Notes: generated by a model not told the origin, from the letters alone. A stretch of DNA of 64,000 bases from an uncultured Bacteroidales bacterium (GCA_903923925.1 CAIXZF010000072.1:62001-126000), one strand, 5' to 3'; shown: positions 38,221 through 48,515, counted from the stretch's first letter. A program made the numbers and translations.

Positions 38221-39249
38221 CTACAGAATATCGTATTTACGTTTTTCCTTTTGCTTTGACCAGCTATATACAAATATGCTGGTCAAAGTTATTATTAGGC
38301 AAAACCAAAGCAGAAGCTGCCAGTTGTTCTGTGATTTGTAGAGGTAGGTTCCCAGGTTTCCGATAATGAGCCATTGGAAAACGTAAAAGCGTGTAACATT
38401 TTTGCCTGTCCACTTAAAATAGTTAAAGACAGGATTGTCTGGAAACCTTTCATTAACAAGCATGAAAATTGCCGACCAGAAACCAATGAACAGCAAAGTC
38501 CAGAGAAAAAATACAATGCCGTGATGGTAATATAATTCCAGCTGATGGGTAATATCTGCCGCCTGACTGATTGTGAAAATGATGATCAAACCTGCAAGGG
38601 CAGTCCACGAAAGAATCCTCTTTCGCGTAAGAATATTTTCAAGAATTGGCTTTTCAAGAAGAGAAAAAGTATACCCTGCAATAGGATAAGCAAGCCAGGG
38701 GAAGAGAGGAAAATAGGACCATGAGAAATTTCCTCCGAAATATGCAATCGGGTAATTCTTCCAGCTCGGATCAAGCGGGATATAAGAAAAAAGTGGTGTA
38801 ATTAGAACGATTACTACCGCCATTCCGCCCCACAAATAGAAATTATCTTTAAATATTGGTCTTAAAAAGGCAATAGCTATCAGGCTCAATCCAGCGAGAA
38901 ATAAGATATCCACGCCGAAAATATATTCGAAAGGATTTACCTGAATCTGTTCGGTAAAATGATCAAAAATCAGATGCAGGTTCAAGCCGATGTTCAACAA
39001 TAATCCCCAGAGCAGCAGTTTGAATCCCCTGAAAACCATTTTTGAGGTATTCTTAGCAGATATGGCCAGAAAATAGCCCATAACCGCCATGAAAATTGGT
39101 GCCGCCGGTGGCCCTCCAAGGAAGAGTGAAACCTTTCCGATGTTCGACAAGTAAAGCCCCTGCTGAGCAAACAGTTCCATGAGATGTACCTGAACCATTA
39201 GTACCACTGCAATTCCTTTTAATAGATCGGGAGTAGATTTGCGTTCCAA
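38221..39249 (-). CDS. Acyltransferase-like polytopic membrane protein (HGSNAT/DUF1624-like)
   Basis: 'STPDLLKGIAVVLMVQVHLMELF' N-terminus, about 10 TM. Confidence 0.7.
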   Translation of the reverse strand: MERKSTPDLLKGIAVVLMVQVHLMELFAQQGLYLSNIGKVSLFLGGPPAAPIFMAVMGYFLAISAKNTSKMVFRGFKLLLWGLLLNIGLNLHLIFDHFTEQIQVNPFEYIFGVDILFLAGLSLIAIAFLRPIFKDNFYLWGGMAVVIVLITPLFSYIPLDPSWKNYPIAYFGGNFSWSYFPLFPWLAYPIAGYTFSLLEKPILENILTRKRILSWTALAGLIIIFTISQAADITHQLELYYHHGIVFFLWTLLFIGFWSAIFMLVNERFPDNPVFNYFKWTGKNVTRFYVFQWLIIGNLGTYLYKSQNNWQLLLWFCLIITLTSIFVYSWSKQKEKRKYDIL

Positions 39250-39436
39250 TTGATTGATTATTATAGTTTAACAAAATTTAGTTTAACCGAAATTCTGCAA
39301 TTAATTTTTGTAGCTGCGAAGGTAGCAATGCCAAAAAGAATAGCAAGAGCTGATTATAATCTTATACAATTTGTTTATAATTCTATAAACTCTAATTCTT
39401 GAGTTCCCGTTAATATTGCAAAAAAAAATTACTATC

Positions 39437-39700
39437 ATGAAGTTAAAACCAAATATTGCCGTGAGTGAGTCGGGTTTTGTGTTTAACCCTGCTACCGGAG
39501 AGTCGTTCACCCTGAATCCAATCGGTGCAGAAATTATAGCTAAAATCCATGAAGGCCTCGATTATTCAGAAATTTCTGAATGGGTAAAAAAGGAATACAC
39601 AACAGATGAAGCCACTTTTGAGAGAGATTTCAACGATTTTGTTGGTCAGCTAAAAATTAATGGCCTTTTTGAGAAAAGCAAAAATGAAGAGAAAGCTTAA
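39437..39700 (+). CDS. PqqD-like (RRE-fold) protein
   Basis: About 87 aa; 'LKPNIAVSESGFVFNPATGESFTLNPIGAEIIAKIHEGLDYSEISEWVKKEYTTDEATFERDFNDFVGQLKINGLF' is a PqqD-like pattern; ATG at 39437 preferred. Confidence 0.82.
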   Translation: MKLKPNIAVSESGFVFNPATGESFTLNPIGAEIIAKIHEGLDYSEISEWVKKEYTTDEATFERDFNDFVGQLKINGLFEKSKNEEKA

Positions 39701-40727
39701 TATTGGCGTAACCGCACTGAACGCTATCGACAGTCCGGGGCCAGGAGTACCAGTTATCAGGGCACTCAGGGAGGCAGAGTCCTTTGATGTAAATATCATA
39801 GGCCTGTCCTATGAATCACTTGAGCCGGGAATTTATATGCATGATCTGGTAAACAAGACCTACCATATACCATACCCATCATCTGGTATGGACGCATTAA
39901 TGTACAGGCTGAACTATATTCATGAGAAGGAAAAACTCGATGTAATCATTCCGAATTTCGATGCCGAGCTTTTCTCTTTTATGAAACTTTCAGACAAACT
40001 GAAAGATATGGGAATTCATACATTCCTCCCCACAATTCCGCAGTTTGAGGAAAGACATAAACATAATCTGCCAGAATTTGGTGAGAAATACGGATTAAAT
40101 GTCCCGAAAAGTAAGGCAATTTATGATCCTGTTGAAATTCAGAGCATTGCTGGAGAGTATAGCTATCCGATTGTTGTAAAAGGCAAATTTTATGATGCAA
40201 GTATAGCCTACAATTATGAGCAGGCCAAAAGCTACTATAACAAGATTTCTGCAAAATGGGGTTTGCCAATTATTATCCAGGAATTTGTGCACGGTACAGA
40301 GTTTAATGTAACCGGGCTGGGCGATGGAAATGGAAATACAATTGCCGCCGTTCCAATGCGTAAACAGTACATCACAGACAAAGGAAAGGCCTGGGGCGGA
40401 ATTACCGTCGACGATAAGCGCATGCTCGACCTTACCGATAAATTTATCAGCCAGTCGAAGTGGCGTGGAGCATTCGAACTTGAACTTATCAAGGCTCAGG
40501 ATAACGAATTCTATATCCTCGAAATAAATCCCCGCATCCCAGCATGGATTTACCTGGCAGTGGGAGTTGGGCAGAATATTCCCGAAGCCCTTGTAAACCT
40601 TGCCCTGGGCGAAAAGGTATATCCTTTTACTTCCTTCGATGTGGGTAAAATGTTTATCCGGTATTCATGGGATATGATAGTTGATCGTTCAGAATTTGAG
40701 CAGATTTCTGTACAAGGTGAATTGTAA
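39660..40727 (+). CDS. ATP-grasp domain protein (CarB-like)
   Basis: 'YPIVVKGKFYDASIAYN', 'IIQEFVHGTEFNVTGLGDGNG', 'FELELIKAQDNEFYILEINPRIPAW' ATP-grasp motifs; overlaps the PqqD-like gene. Confidence 0.88.
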   Translation: MAFLRKAKMKRKLNIGVTALNAIDSPGPGVPVIRALREAESFDVNIIGLSYESLEPGIYMHDLVNKTYHIPYPSSGMDALMYRLNYIHEKEKLDVIIPNFDAELFSFMKLSDKLKDMGIHTFLPTIPQFEERHKHNLPEFGEKYGLNVPKSKAIYDPVEIQSIAGEYSYPIVVKGKFYDASIAYNYEQAKSYYNKISAKWGLPIIIQEFVHGTEFNVTGLGDGNGNTIAAVPMRKQYITDKGKAWGGITVDDKRMLDLTDKFISQSKWRGAFELELIKAQDNEFYILEINPRIPAWIYLAVGVGQNIPEALVNLALGEKVYPFTSFDVGKMFIRYSWDMIVDRSEFEQISVQGEL

Positions 40728-40756
40728 TTAGTATGAATTTTTAAAATCAGAATAGA

Positions 40757-42124
40757 ATGTCAATCAGCGATAAAAAAAGATACGAAAGGCCGATGATTAA
40801 GAAGATGGAGGCCGGCGTTCCAAATAAATTCGGGCTCAGATCTGAATACACTCCAATGCAGGAGATCGACGGAGTTAGTATTAAACAGCTTTTAAAGGAC
40901 TACGGTACCCCGGTTTTTGTGTTATCAGAAACCACCATCCGTTCGACCTTCCAGAAAGCAAAAAAAGCATTTACAACACGATATCCTAAAGTTCAGTTTG
41001 CCTGGTCGTACAAAACAAATTATCTGGATGCCGTTTGTAAGGTTTTTCATCAGGAAGGTTCATGGGCAGAAGTCGTGTCAGGTTTCGAATACGATAAGGC
41101 AATAAATAATGGCGTTTCAGGAAAGAAAATAATTTTTAACGGACCCGATAAAACAGAAAATGACCTGGTTAAAGCCATTAACAATGAGTCACTTATTCAT
41201 ATTGACCATCTAGATGAACTTTACCTTCTTATCGAAATTGCCGATAAATTAAATGTACGTCCAAAGGTTGCCATCAGGGTAAACATGGATACAGGTGTAT
41301 ATCCTATGTGGGACCGATTTGGTTTTAATTATGAAAACGGACAGGCATGGGATGCAATAAATAAAATCATGCGCTCCGGCAAAATGGAACTTATGGGGCT
41401 GCATACACATATAGGAACGTTTATGCTCTCTCCAAACGCATATGCGATTGCTGCTTCCAAACTTGCCGATCTCGCAATCAGCCTTGAACAGAAGTACAAT
41501 CATAAGGTGAAATACATTGATATGGGTGGTGGATTTGCTTCCAAAAACACGCTTAAAGGAGCATATCTCCCAGGTACAGATACTAATCCAAGCTTTGACG
41601 ATTTTGCAGAATCAATTACAACGGCACTTTTAAATGCAAATTTCAAAAGTGATGAGATGCCACTATTGATACTGGAAACAGGACGCGCCCTGATTGATGA
41701 GGCTGGTTATTTACTTGGAACAGTTATTGCCAACAAACGCGCTTCTACTGGTAAACGGCTCACAATTATGGATATTGGCGTAAATATACTCTTCACCGCT
41801 TTCTGGTACGATCATAAAATTACTCCTGCTCAGCCATTCACCCATTATACTGAAGAAACTGCTATTTATGGCCCACTTTGTATGAACATTGATGTAATAC
41901 GCGAAAATATAAATCTTCCCTTGCTTAATAAAGGAGATAACATGGTAGTTCATTATGTGGGAGCCTATAATATGACCCAATGGATGCAGTTTATTACCTT
42001 ACGCCCGAAAGTTGTTTTAATCGATACAAATGGTACTCCTCATGTTATCCGGGAGAACGAAACGAATGAAACAATTACTTCCTTAGAAAAGACACCTCAG
42101 CACCTGTCAAGTTTTAATCTTTAA
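40757..42124 (+). CDS. PLP-dependent decarboxylase, fold III (diaminopimelate decarboxylase-like) with N-terminal extension
   Basis: 'VQFAWSYKTNYLDAV' PLP-lysine, 'LMGLHTHIGTF', 'DMGGGFASKN', 'ILETGRALIDEAGYLLGTV'; about 40-aa extension containing 'RYERPMIKKMEAG'. Confidence 0.9.
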   Translation: MSISDKKRYERPMIKKMEAGVPNKFGLRSEYTPMQEIDGVSIKQLLKDYGTPVFVLSETTIRSTFQKAKKAFTTRYPKVQFAWSYKTNYLDAVCKVFHQEGSWAEVVSGFEYDKAINNGVSGKKIIFNGPDKTENDLVKAINNESLIHIDHLDELYLLIEIADKLNVRPKVAIRVNMDTGVYPMWDRFGFNYENGQAWDAINKIMRSGKMELMGLHTHIGTFMLSPNAYAIAASKLADLAISLEQKYNHKVKYIDMGGGFASKNTLKGAYLPGTDTNPSFDDFAESITTALLNANFKSDEMPLLILETGRALIDEAGYLLGTVIANKRASTGKRLTIMDIGVNILFTAFWYDHKITPAQPFTHYTEETAIYGPLCMNIDVIRENINLPLLNKGDNMVVHYVGAYNMTQWMQFITLRPKVVLIDTNGTPHVIRENETNETITSLEKTPQHLSSFNL

Positions 42125-42152
42125 TTAGTTAATAGAATCAGAAGGTTAAATC

Positions 42153-44360
42153 ATGAATAAATTCCGGCAGCTTTTCCCTCACTTCGTTCAGGCATTGCTT
42201 AACAGCTATACCCAGATCTTTTTCAGTAACAGCCTTGTGTTTGGTGCATTGATCATGCTTGTTACTTTCTTTGATTTCTGGGCAGGATTAAGCGGGATAA
42301 CTGCCGTTCTGGTTGCCAATGGCCTGGCATACATTATTGGTTTTAACCGCTTTAATATCCGTTCGGGGTATTATGGCTTTAACAGCCTTCTGGTAGGACT
42401 TGGGATCGGGGTTTACTTTAAACCCGGACTGGAACTCTTTCTTGTTATTGCTTTTGCAGCCTTATTAACATTGTTTATTACTATAGCATTGGAAGGAGTG
42501 ATCGGGAAATATGGTCTGCCATATCTCAGCATTCCTTTCCTTCTTGGAATATGGCTCGTAACCTTAGCTTCCCGTCAATTTCACCACCTTGAAATTTCGG
42601 AGAGAGGTATATATTCCTTAAACGAAATGTATATGCTCGGCGGCGTTCAAATGGTGAATATTTATGAGTGGTTTAACGACCTCAACTTACCAACTACTAT
42701 AACGATCTATTTCAGGTCGCTTGGGGCTATTTTCTTCCAGTATCATTTGTTTCCCGGAATTATCATTGCAATCGGACTAATCTATTTTTCCAGGATTGCA
42801 TTCCTGCTGTCATTGCTGGGGTTTTATTCCGCTTATGCTTATTATTCCTACATCGGAGCCAATTTCGATGAGCTGACCTATGGATACATTGGCTTTAATT
42901 TTATTTTGACAGCAATTGCTATTGGTGGTTTTTTTGTTGTTTCTTCCCGTTACTCCTTCCTTTGGGTAATACTCCTAACTCCTTTGATTTCATTTATTAT
43001 CACAGGTTTTAATACGATTCTTGCTACCTGGCAACTTTCAATATATTCGCTACCTTTCAATATTATTGTTGTAATGTTCCTTTATACACTCAGGTTCAGG
43101 GAGCGTTTTTATCTGAAACCGGAAATGGTTCTTTTTCAGCAATATTCGCCGGAACGGAATTTATATTCACAAATTAACAACAAGAACCGCTTTAAAAATG
43201 CCTTGTACTATCAGATTTATCTCCCATTTTTTGGAGAGTGGACTGTTACCCAGGCTCACAGTGGCAATCATACACATAAGGGAGATTGGCGCCACGCCTG
43301 GGATTTTGAAATTGTCGACGAAAATGCAAAGGTTTATAAGGGAGATGGACTGAAACTTGAGGATTATTATTGCTTCAATAAGCCAGTGTTGGCACCTGCT
43401 GACGGTTATATTGTTGAAATAATTGATTATATTGATGATAATGCAATTGGTGAAATGAACATCCAGAATAACTGGGGTAACACAATTGTAATTAAGCATC
43501 TGGAAGGTTTGTATACAAAGTTATGTCATCTGAAAAAGGAGAGCATTAAGGTAAAATCTGGCGACTATGTGAAGAAGGGAGATAATATAGCTCTTGTAGG
43601 GAATTCAGGTCGCTCTCCGATTCCGCATCTCCATTTCCAGATTCAGGCTACCCCTTATATCGGATCTAAAACACTCGATTACCCCTTGGGAAATTATATA
43701 CGGCACTATAATGGCTTGTTTAATTTCATGTCCTATGATCGTCCGTTGCAAGGAGATATTGTTTCTAATGTTCAGAAAAACAATACCTTGAATAAAGCTT
43801 TTAACTTGATTCCGGGCCAGAGTATACAACTTAAAATGCAGGATAAGAAACAATCGCGAAATGAACAATTCGATTGGGAAGTTCAAAGCGATATTTATAA
43901 TTATACCTATATTTTCTGTGAACAAACCAATTCTAAAGCCTATTTTCATAATGATGGAAATGTGTTCTATTTTACACGTTTCGAGGGTAATAAACGTTCA
44001 TTACTCTTTGCTTTCTACCTTGCCGCCTATAAAGTACTTACAGGCTTTTACAAGGGTTTACAGATTACCGATACTCTGCCACCAGGAGAGTTAAATAATA
44101 TTGTTTTCCTCACGCTTCAGGATTTTATAGCACCATTCTACGTATTTCTGAAAACTGAATATAAGATCGATTATGTAAACATTGAAGACGATTTCGGAAA
44201 AAGCGAAATTCATTTGAAATCCGAAGCTGATGCTAAAATCGGAAATTGGATAGTAAAGAAATTTGAATTTGAGATAGTTATTAAAAATGAGCGTTTCGAG
44301 CGCTTATCCATTATTACAAATAACAGGAGGATTGAAGTTAGTGAGATCGAATCAAATTAG
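42153..44360 (+). CDS. Urea transporter-M23 metallopeptidase fusion protein
   Basis: N-terminal about 330 aa UT-like ('NSLVFGALIMLVTFFDFWAGLSGITAVLVANGLAYIIGFNRFNIRSGYYGFNSLLVGLGIG'); C-terminal M23/LytM-like ('HKGDWRHAWDFEI', 'PVLAPADGYIVE', 'VGNSGRSPIPHLHFQI'). Confidence 0.9.
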   Translation: MNKFRQLFPHFVQALLNSYTQIFFSNSLVFGALIMLVTFFDFWAGLSGITAVLVANGLAYIIGFNRFNIRSGYYGFNSLLVGLGIGVYFKPGLELFLVIAFAALLTLFITIALEGVIGKYGLPYLSIPFLLGIWLVTLASRQFHHLEISERGIYSLNEMYMLGGVQMVNIYEWFNDLNLPTTITIYFRSLGAIFFQYHLFPGIIIAIGLIYFSRIAFLLSLLGFYSAYAYYSYIGANFDELTYGYIGFNFILTAIAIGGFFVVSSRYSFLWVILLTPLISFIITGFNTILATWQLSIYSLPFNIIVVMFLYTLRFRERFYLKPEMVLFQQYSPERNLYSQINNKNRFKNALYYQIYLPFFGEWTVTQAHSGNHTHKGDWRHAWDFEIVDENAKVYKGDGLKLEDYYCFNKPVLAPADGYIVEIIDYIDDNAIGEMNIQNNWGNTIVIKHLEGLYTKLCHLKKESIKVKSGDYVKKGDNIALVGNSGRSPIPHLHFQIQATPYIGSKTLDYPLGNYIRHYNGLFNFMSYDRPLQGDIVSNVQKNNTLNKAFNLIPGQSIQLKMQDKKQSRNEQFDWEVQSDIYNYTYIFCEQTNSKAYFHNDGNVFYFTRFEGNKRSLLFAFYLAAYKVLTGFYKGLQITDTLPPGELNNIVFLTLQDFIAPFYVFLKTEYKIDYVNIEDDFGKSEIHLKSEADAKIGNWIVKKFEFEIVIKNERFERLSIITNNRRIEVSEIESN

Positions 44361-45876
44361 TAAACTTAAGTTAAGCGTTCATATATATTCATTTATTCTG
44401 ATAATGTTTGGATTACTTATTTCCGGCAAAATTTCAGGGCAGGCAACCAACAGGATGCTGGGTGATGGCGAAGGCGGAGATATTGAAAAGACTTCTTACA
44501 GGCTTTTTACAGAATTAAAATGGGATTCATTAATCCAGTTCAACACATATGCCATTAAACAGGGTACCGATTATTTTTACCTGCGTGAGCGTCTTGGAAT
44601 TGCCTGGTACGAAAAGCAAAACTATCGCAAAGCTGTTGAAAATCTCGAAGTTGCCTATACAATGAATCCCACCGATAACTATAATAATGCCACCCTTTAC
44701 TGGTGTTATCTTAATGCAGGCAGAAGAGGAGATGCTTCCTTATTCGGGATTAAAATGAGCAACGAAAGCCAGGCATATTACAAGTATTCCAAAAGTAAAC
44801 TGGTGGAAAATGTTTTTGTTGAATCTGGACCTTCGTTTTCTGGAAATTATAAAGCGCAGGAGGATATTCAGATTCAGGGAACTGATACTACTATTTATGG
44901 TGAAAATAACCTTTCAGGAAATTCATTTTATACACATGCCGGCATTACTACAAAACTATTTCCATGGCTGAAAATATACCAGGGGTATAGTCAGATCAAT
45001 ACGGATATGCAAAAACGTTCTGTTTTCAGAATCCAATATCCAAGCATCACAGATCACGATACAACCGGAGCATATCAAAATAAGCAGCATGAGTATTATC
45101 TGTCCGCCAGCATTTTCCCAAAGCAAGGGTGGACAATTACTCCTTCCTTCCATTATATATATTCCGAAGCTCTTAGTTTTAATTATCACTATTACTGGGA
45201 TACAACCTTATATTGGGCAAATCCTGGCTGGGATACTGCTCAGACTGTCCAGTATTATGATAATTATGCTTTTATTGATACAGCGAAAATATTTCATAAT
45301 TATGTTGCTTCACTTGGAATTTCATATGACTATAAGGCTTTTAACTTCTATGCCTATGGAAGCTTTTCCAGGATTAATAGTCTGAATCAGAAAAGTGCAG
45401 GCTTTTCTATATCATGGTTTCCAAAAGGGAATCTTGATATTTATTCGGTTTCTTCCCTGTCGGTGATGCAATCAGAATACTGGAAACTGGGAGGTTCAAG
45501 TGGTAAAGGATATGGTGCCGGAAATGGCATTTCCAGTTACTCAAAACAGACCGATAACCGATTGATATTAAATCAGAAGCTTGGGGTTAAACTCCAGCAT
45601 AAAATATGGCTTGAAGGGAGCATTTCTTTTGGAGACCTTGACATGTATTCTGATCAGAATGCCTTTATAGTTTATAATGTGGCAGATAAAATTAAACAGA
45701 AAGCCGGACTCGCATTAATCTGTCCTATCAATCCCAGGTATGAATTGTTTTTACGCTACAACCGTTACTTGCGACAAAGTAGTTATATAACATATACGGG
45801 ATCAGAAACATTTACTACTAATTCAGTTAATTATTTAAATCACAGTGTAATAGGAGGTATAAAATGGTATTTCTAA
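44341..45876 (+). CDS. TPR protein with C-terminal beta-barrel-like region
   Basis: GTG at 44341 gives a signal peptide 'SVHIYSFILIMFGLLISGKISGQ'; TPR-like 'YRKAVENLEVAYTMNPTDNYNNATLYWCYLNAG'; C-terminal aromatic beta strands ending 'SVIGGIKWYF'. Confidence 0.75.
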   Translation: MRSNQISKLKLSVHIYSFILIMFGLLISGKISGQATNRMLGDGEGGDIEKTSYRLFTELKWDSLIQFNTYAIKQGTDYFYLRERLGIAWYEKQNYRKAVENLEVAYTMNPTDNYNNATLYWCYLNAGRRGDASLFGIKMSNESQAYYKYSKSKLVENVFVESGPSFSGNYKAQEDIQIQGTDTTIYGENNLSGNSFYTHAGITTKLFPWLKIYQGYSQINTDMQKRSVFRIQYPSITDHDTTGAYQNKQHEYYLSASIFPKQGWTITPSFHYIYSEALSFNYHYYWDTTLYWANPGWDTAQTVQYYDNYAFIDTAKIFHNYVASLGISYDYKAFNFYAYGSFSRINSLNQKSAGFSISWFPKGNLDIYSVSSLSVMQSEYWKLGGSSGKGYGAGNGISSYSKQTDNRLILNQKLGVKLQHKIWLEGSISFGDLDMYSDQNAFIVYNVADKIKQKAGLALICPINPRYELFLRYNRYLRQSSYITYTGSETFTTNSVNYLNHSVIGGIKWYF

Positions 45877-46496
45877 GAAATGTTGCAGCAGGATTATTCG
45901 TTGGAATACTTGCATTCTTAACAGTTAATAACGCATTTTCGCAGGATTTTAAAGCAATCCAACTTGCTTTTAGTAGTAGTTATGCCAGCGAAAAAGCAGG
46001 TGAGCATACAAAAGCGATTGAGGAACTAAAAAAGATTTATGATACTGAATCCTATGAAATAAATCTCCGACTGGGCTGGCTCAGTTATCAGGCAGGTTTA
46101 TTTACGGAATCAATGGCATATTACCAAAAAGCAATTGCATTAAGACCATTTGCTATTGAAGCCAAACTTGGATTCGTTTACCCGGCCTCTGCCAAAGGGA
46201 ATTGGGAACAGCTAAGAACCCAATATGTTGAAATTCTGAAGATTGATCCTCAGAATTCATTAGTAAATTACCGGATGGGATTAATTTATTACGGCAAAGA
46301 GGATTTTACAACCGCGTTTAAGTACTTTGAAAAGGTAGTGAATCTTTATCCTTTCGATTATGATTCCCTAATCATGTTTGCCTGGACAAACTTTAAACTT
46401 GGTAAGTATCGTGAAGCTAAAGTCTTATTCAACAAGGCTCTGATGAATAAACCTAATGATTCTTCAGCTTTAGAGGGTTTGAGCTTGATAAAGTAA
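45864..46496 (+). CDS. Secreted TPR protein
   Basis: Signal peptide and TPRs ('GLFTESMAYYQKAIALRPFAIEAKLG'); overlaps the previous gene by 13 bp. Confidence 0.82.
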   Translation: MVFLRNVAAGLFVGILAFLTVNNAFSQDFKAIQLAFSSSYASEKAGEHTKAIEELKKIYDTESYEINLRLGWLSYQAGLFTESMAYYQKAIALRPFAIEAKLGFVYPASAKGNWEQLRTQYVEILKIDPQNSLVNYRMGLIYYGKEDFTTAFKYFEKVVNLYPFDYDSLIMFAWTNFKLGKYREAKVLFNKALMNKPNDSSALEGLSLIK

Positions 46497-46551
46497 AGCC
46501 AATGCTGTTACCTTTGTACTTTAAAAGGTAAATGACTCTACACTCAGGAAG

Positions 46552-48429
46552 ATGCTAATTTCTCCTCCCCTGATTTATCAGCGACGAAAAACGAAAGTTG
46601 TTCATCTGGGCGATTTGCCGCTTGGAGGTAAATATCCTATCCGTGTTCAATCGATGACCAACACCGATACAATGAACACCAAAGCTTCTGTTGCTCAGAT
46701 TATTAGAATGGTTGAGGCTGGAAGTGAGTATGTACGTTTAACTGCTCAGGGGATTAAAGAGGCTGAGAATCTGGCTGTAATCAAAAATGAACTTCTTAAA
46801 AGGGGTTACAGAACTCCGCTGATTGCTGATATTCATTTCAACCCGAAAGCTGCGGAATTAGCTGCCTGCCTGGTTGAGAAAGTAAGAATAAATCCGGGAA
46901 ATTATATCGACAGGAAAGTGTCGGCAATGCTGGAGTATTCCGACCAGGAATATGCCAATGAACTTGAGCGCATCTCAGATCGGCTCACTCCGCTTTTAAA
47001 AGTTTGTAAAGAATTTGGAACTGTTATTCGCATAGGTACTAATCACGGTTCTCTTTCCGACAGGATTATGAGTCGCTATGGCGATACGCCAGAAGGAATG
47101 GTGCAGAGTGCAATCGAGTTCCTGCAAATTTGTCACGATTTCGGCCATTTCGAAGTTGTATTGTCAATGAAATCGAGCAATATCAAGGTTACAACCTATG
47201 CAAACCGCCTGCTGGCAGCACGCATCGATTCTCTTGGCATGAATTATCCTATCCATTTAGGTGTTACAGAAGCAGGGAATGAAGATGATGGACGTGTTAA
47301 GTCAGCCATTGGAATAGGAGCTTTGCTGGAAGATGGAATAGGAGATACCATTCGGGTTTCGCTTACCGAAGATCCCGAAAATGAGCTTCTTCCGGCAAGA
47401 GATATTGTGCGGAGGTACAATAAACGAAAACCATCAGTATTGACGCATGTTGAGGCTAACCCATTTATTCCGTATTTTTCTTTTTCCAGAAGGATGTCAA
47501 ATCCTGTTGGAAATATCGGAGGCACACAAAAGCCGGTAGTAATTACTTCCTGTATGGGAATAGCCGGATTCCAATGCTATTACTTCTCCAGGCCTTTAAT
47601 TACGCCAGAATATATACACAATTCACCACATATTAAAACACTTGATCATCCTGCTTTTATTGATGAAATCCATATAGCAACAAAGTGGAAAGCTGATGAT
47701 CATACCTCCGTTCCCATTTTTACTGCAAGTGAATATCTCGAGGCTTCTATAAAGTCGAAAAGATTGAATTTTGTAAGAATCGGAGCTGGCGATTGTACAG
47801 ATACTCTCATTAATAAAGTAAAATCGGACCCTACTGTAGTGATTGTTTTTGATGGAGCAGGTCTTGATGATTATACTGACCTTTCTCATTATACACGTCG
47901 CTTGTTTATGATGCTTGAAGAGCATGAATGCCGTCAGCCTGTAATTATTAAACGCAGGTATATTGATCTGCATCCTGATTTAATGCTGATAAACGCCTCT
48001 ATTGATTTTGGTTCCTTACTTGTTGACGGACTGGGCGATGGCTTATGGCTCGAGGGCGATCCGGAAGGAATATGTAAATTCCCCACACGTACTTCTTTTG
48101 CAATCCTTCAGGCTACTGGCGACAGAATTACCCGAACGGATTATATTTCCTGCCCTTCGTGCGGAAGAACTCAGTTTAACATTCAGAAAGCTCTGGAAAG
48201 TGTAAAAGCACAGACTTCACAGCTGGTAGGCGTTAGAATTGCCGTAATGGGTTGTATTGTAAACGGTCCCGGCGAAATGGCCGATGCACATTATGGTTAT
48301 GTTGGTGCTGCTGCCGGAAAAATAAGCCTTTACAAAGGTAAGGATCTGGTGAAACGCAATATTGATGAAGATTCTGCAGTCGCAGAACTCATCGGCCTGA
48401 TCAAGGATTCCGGTGATTGGCAGGATTGA
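46552..48429 (+). CDS. ispG: 4-hydroxy-3-methylbut-2-enyl-diphosphate synthase, long form
   Basis: 'RVQSMTNTDTMNTKASVAQI', 'LIADIHFNPKAA', 'CPSCGRTQFNI...GCIVNGPGEMADAHYGYVG'; 625 aa with mid-domain insertion. Confidence 0.96.
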   Translation: MLISPPLIYQRRKTKVVHLGDLPLGGKYPIRVQSMTNTDTMNTKASVAQIIRMVEAGSEYVRLTAQGIKEAENLAVIKNELLKRGYRTPLIADIHFNPKAAELAACLVEKVRINPGNYIDRKVSAMLEYSDQEYANELERISDRLTPLLKVCKEFGTVIRIGTNHGSLSDRIMSRYGDTPEGMVQSAIEFLQICHDFGHFEVVLSMKSSNIKVTTYANRLLAARIDSLGMNYPIHLGVTEAGNEDDGRVKSAIGIGALLEDGIGDTIRVSLTEDPENELLPARDIVRRYNKRKPSVLTHVEANPFIPYFSFSRRMSNPVGNIGGTQKPVVITSCMGIAGFQCYYFSRPLITPEYIHNSPHIKTLDHPAFIDEIHIATKWKADDHTSVPIFTASEYLEASIKSKRLNFVRIGAGDCTDTLINKVKSDPTVVIVFDGAGLDDYTDLSHYTRRLFMMLEEHECRQPVIIKRRYIDLHPDLMLINASIDFGSLLVDGLGDGLWLEGDPEGICKFPTRTSFAILQATGDRITRTDYISCPSCGRTQFNIQKALESVKAQTSQLVGVRIAVMGCIVNGPGEMADAHYGYVGAAAGKISLYKGKDLVKRNIDEDSAVAELIGLIKDSGDWQD

Positions 48430-48492
48430 TCAAGCTATTTTTACTTAATTGTTCAGTCCCTTCAGGAGACTGGATGTCCTGAGGCATGTTCC

Positions 48493-48515
48493 AACCCCTG
48501 GTTGCGCCAGGGGTT
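48493..48515. repeat. Hairpin AACCCCTGG-TTGCG-CCAGGGGTT
   Basis: Perfect 9-bp stem. Confidence 0.8.
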
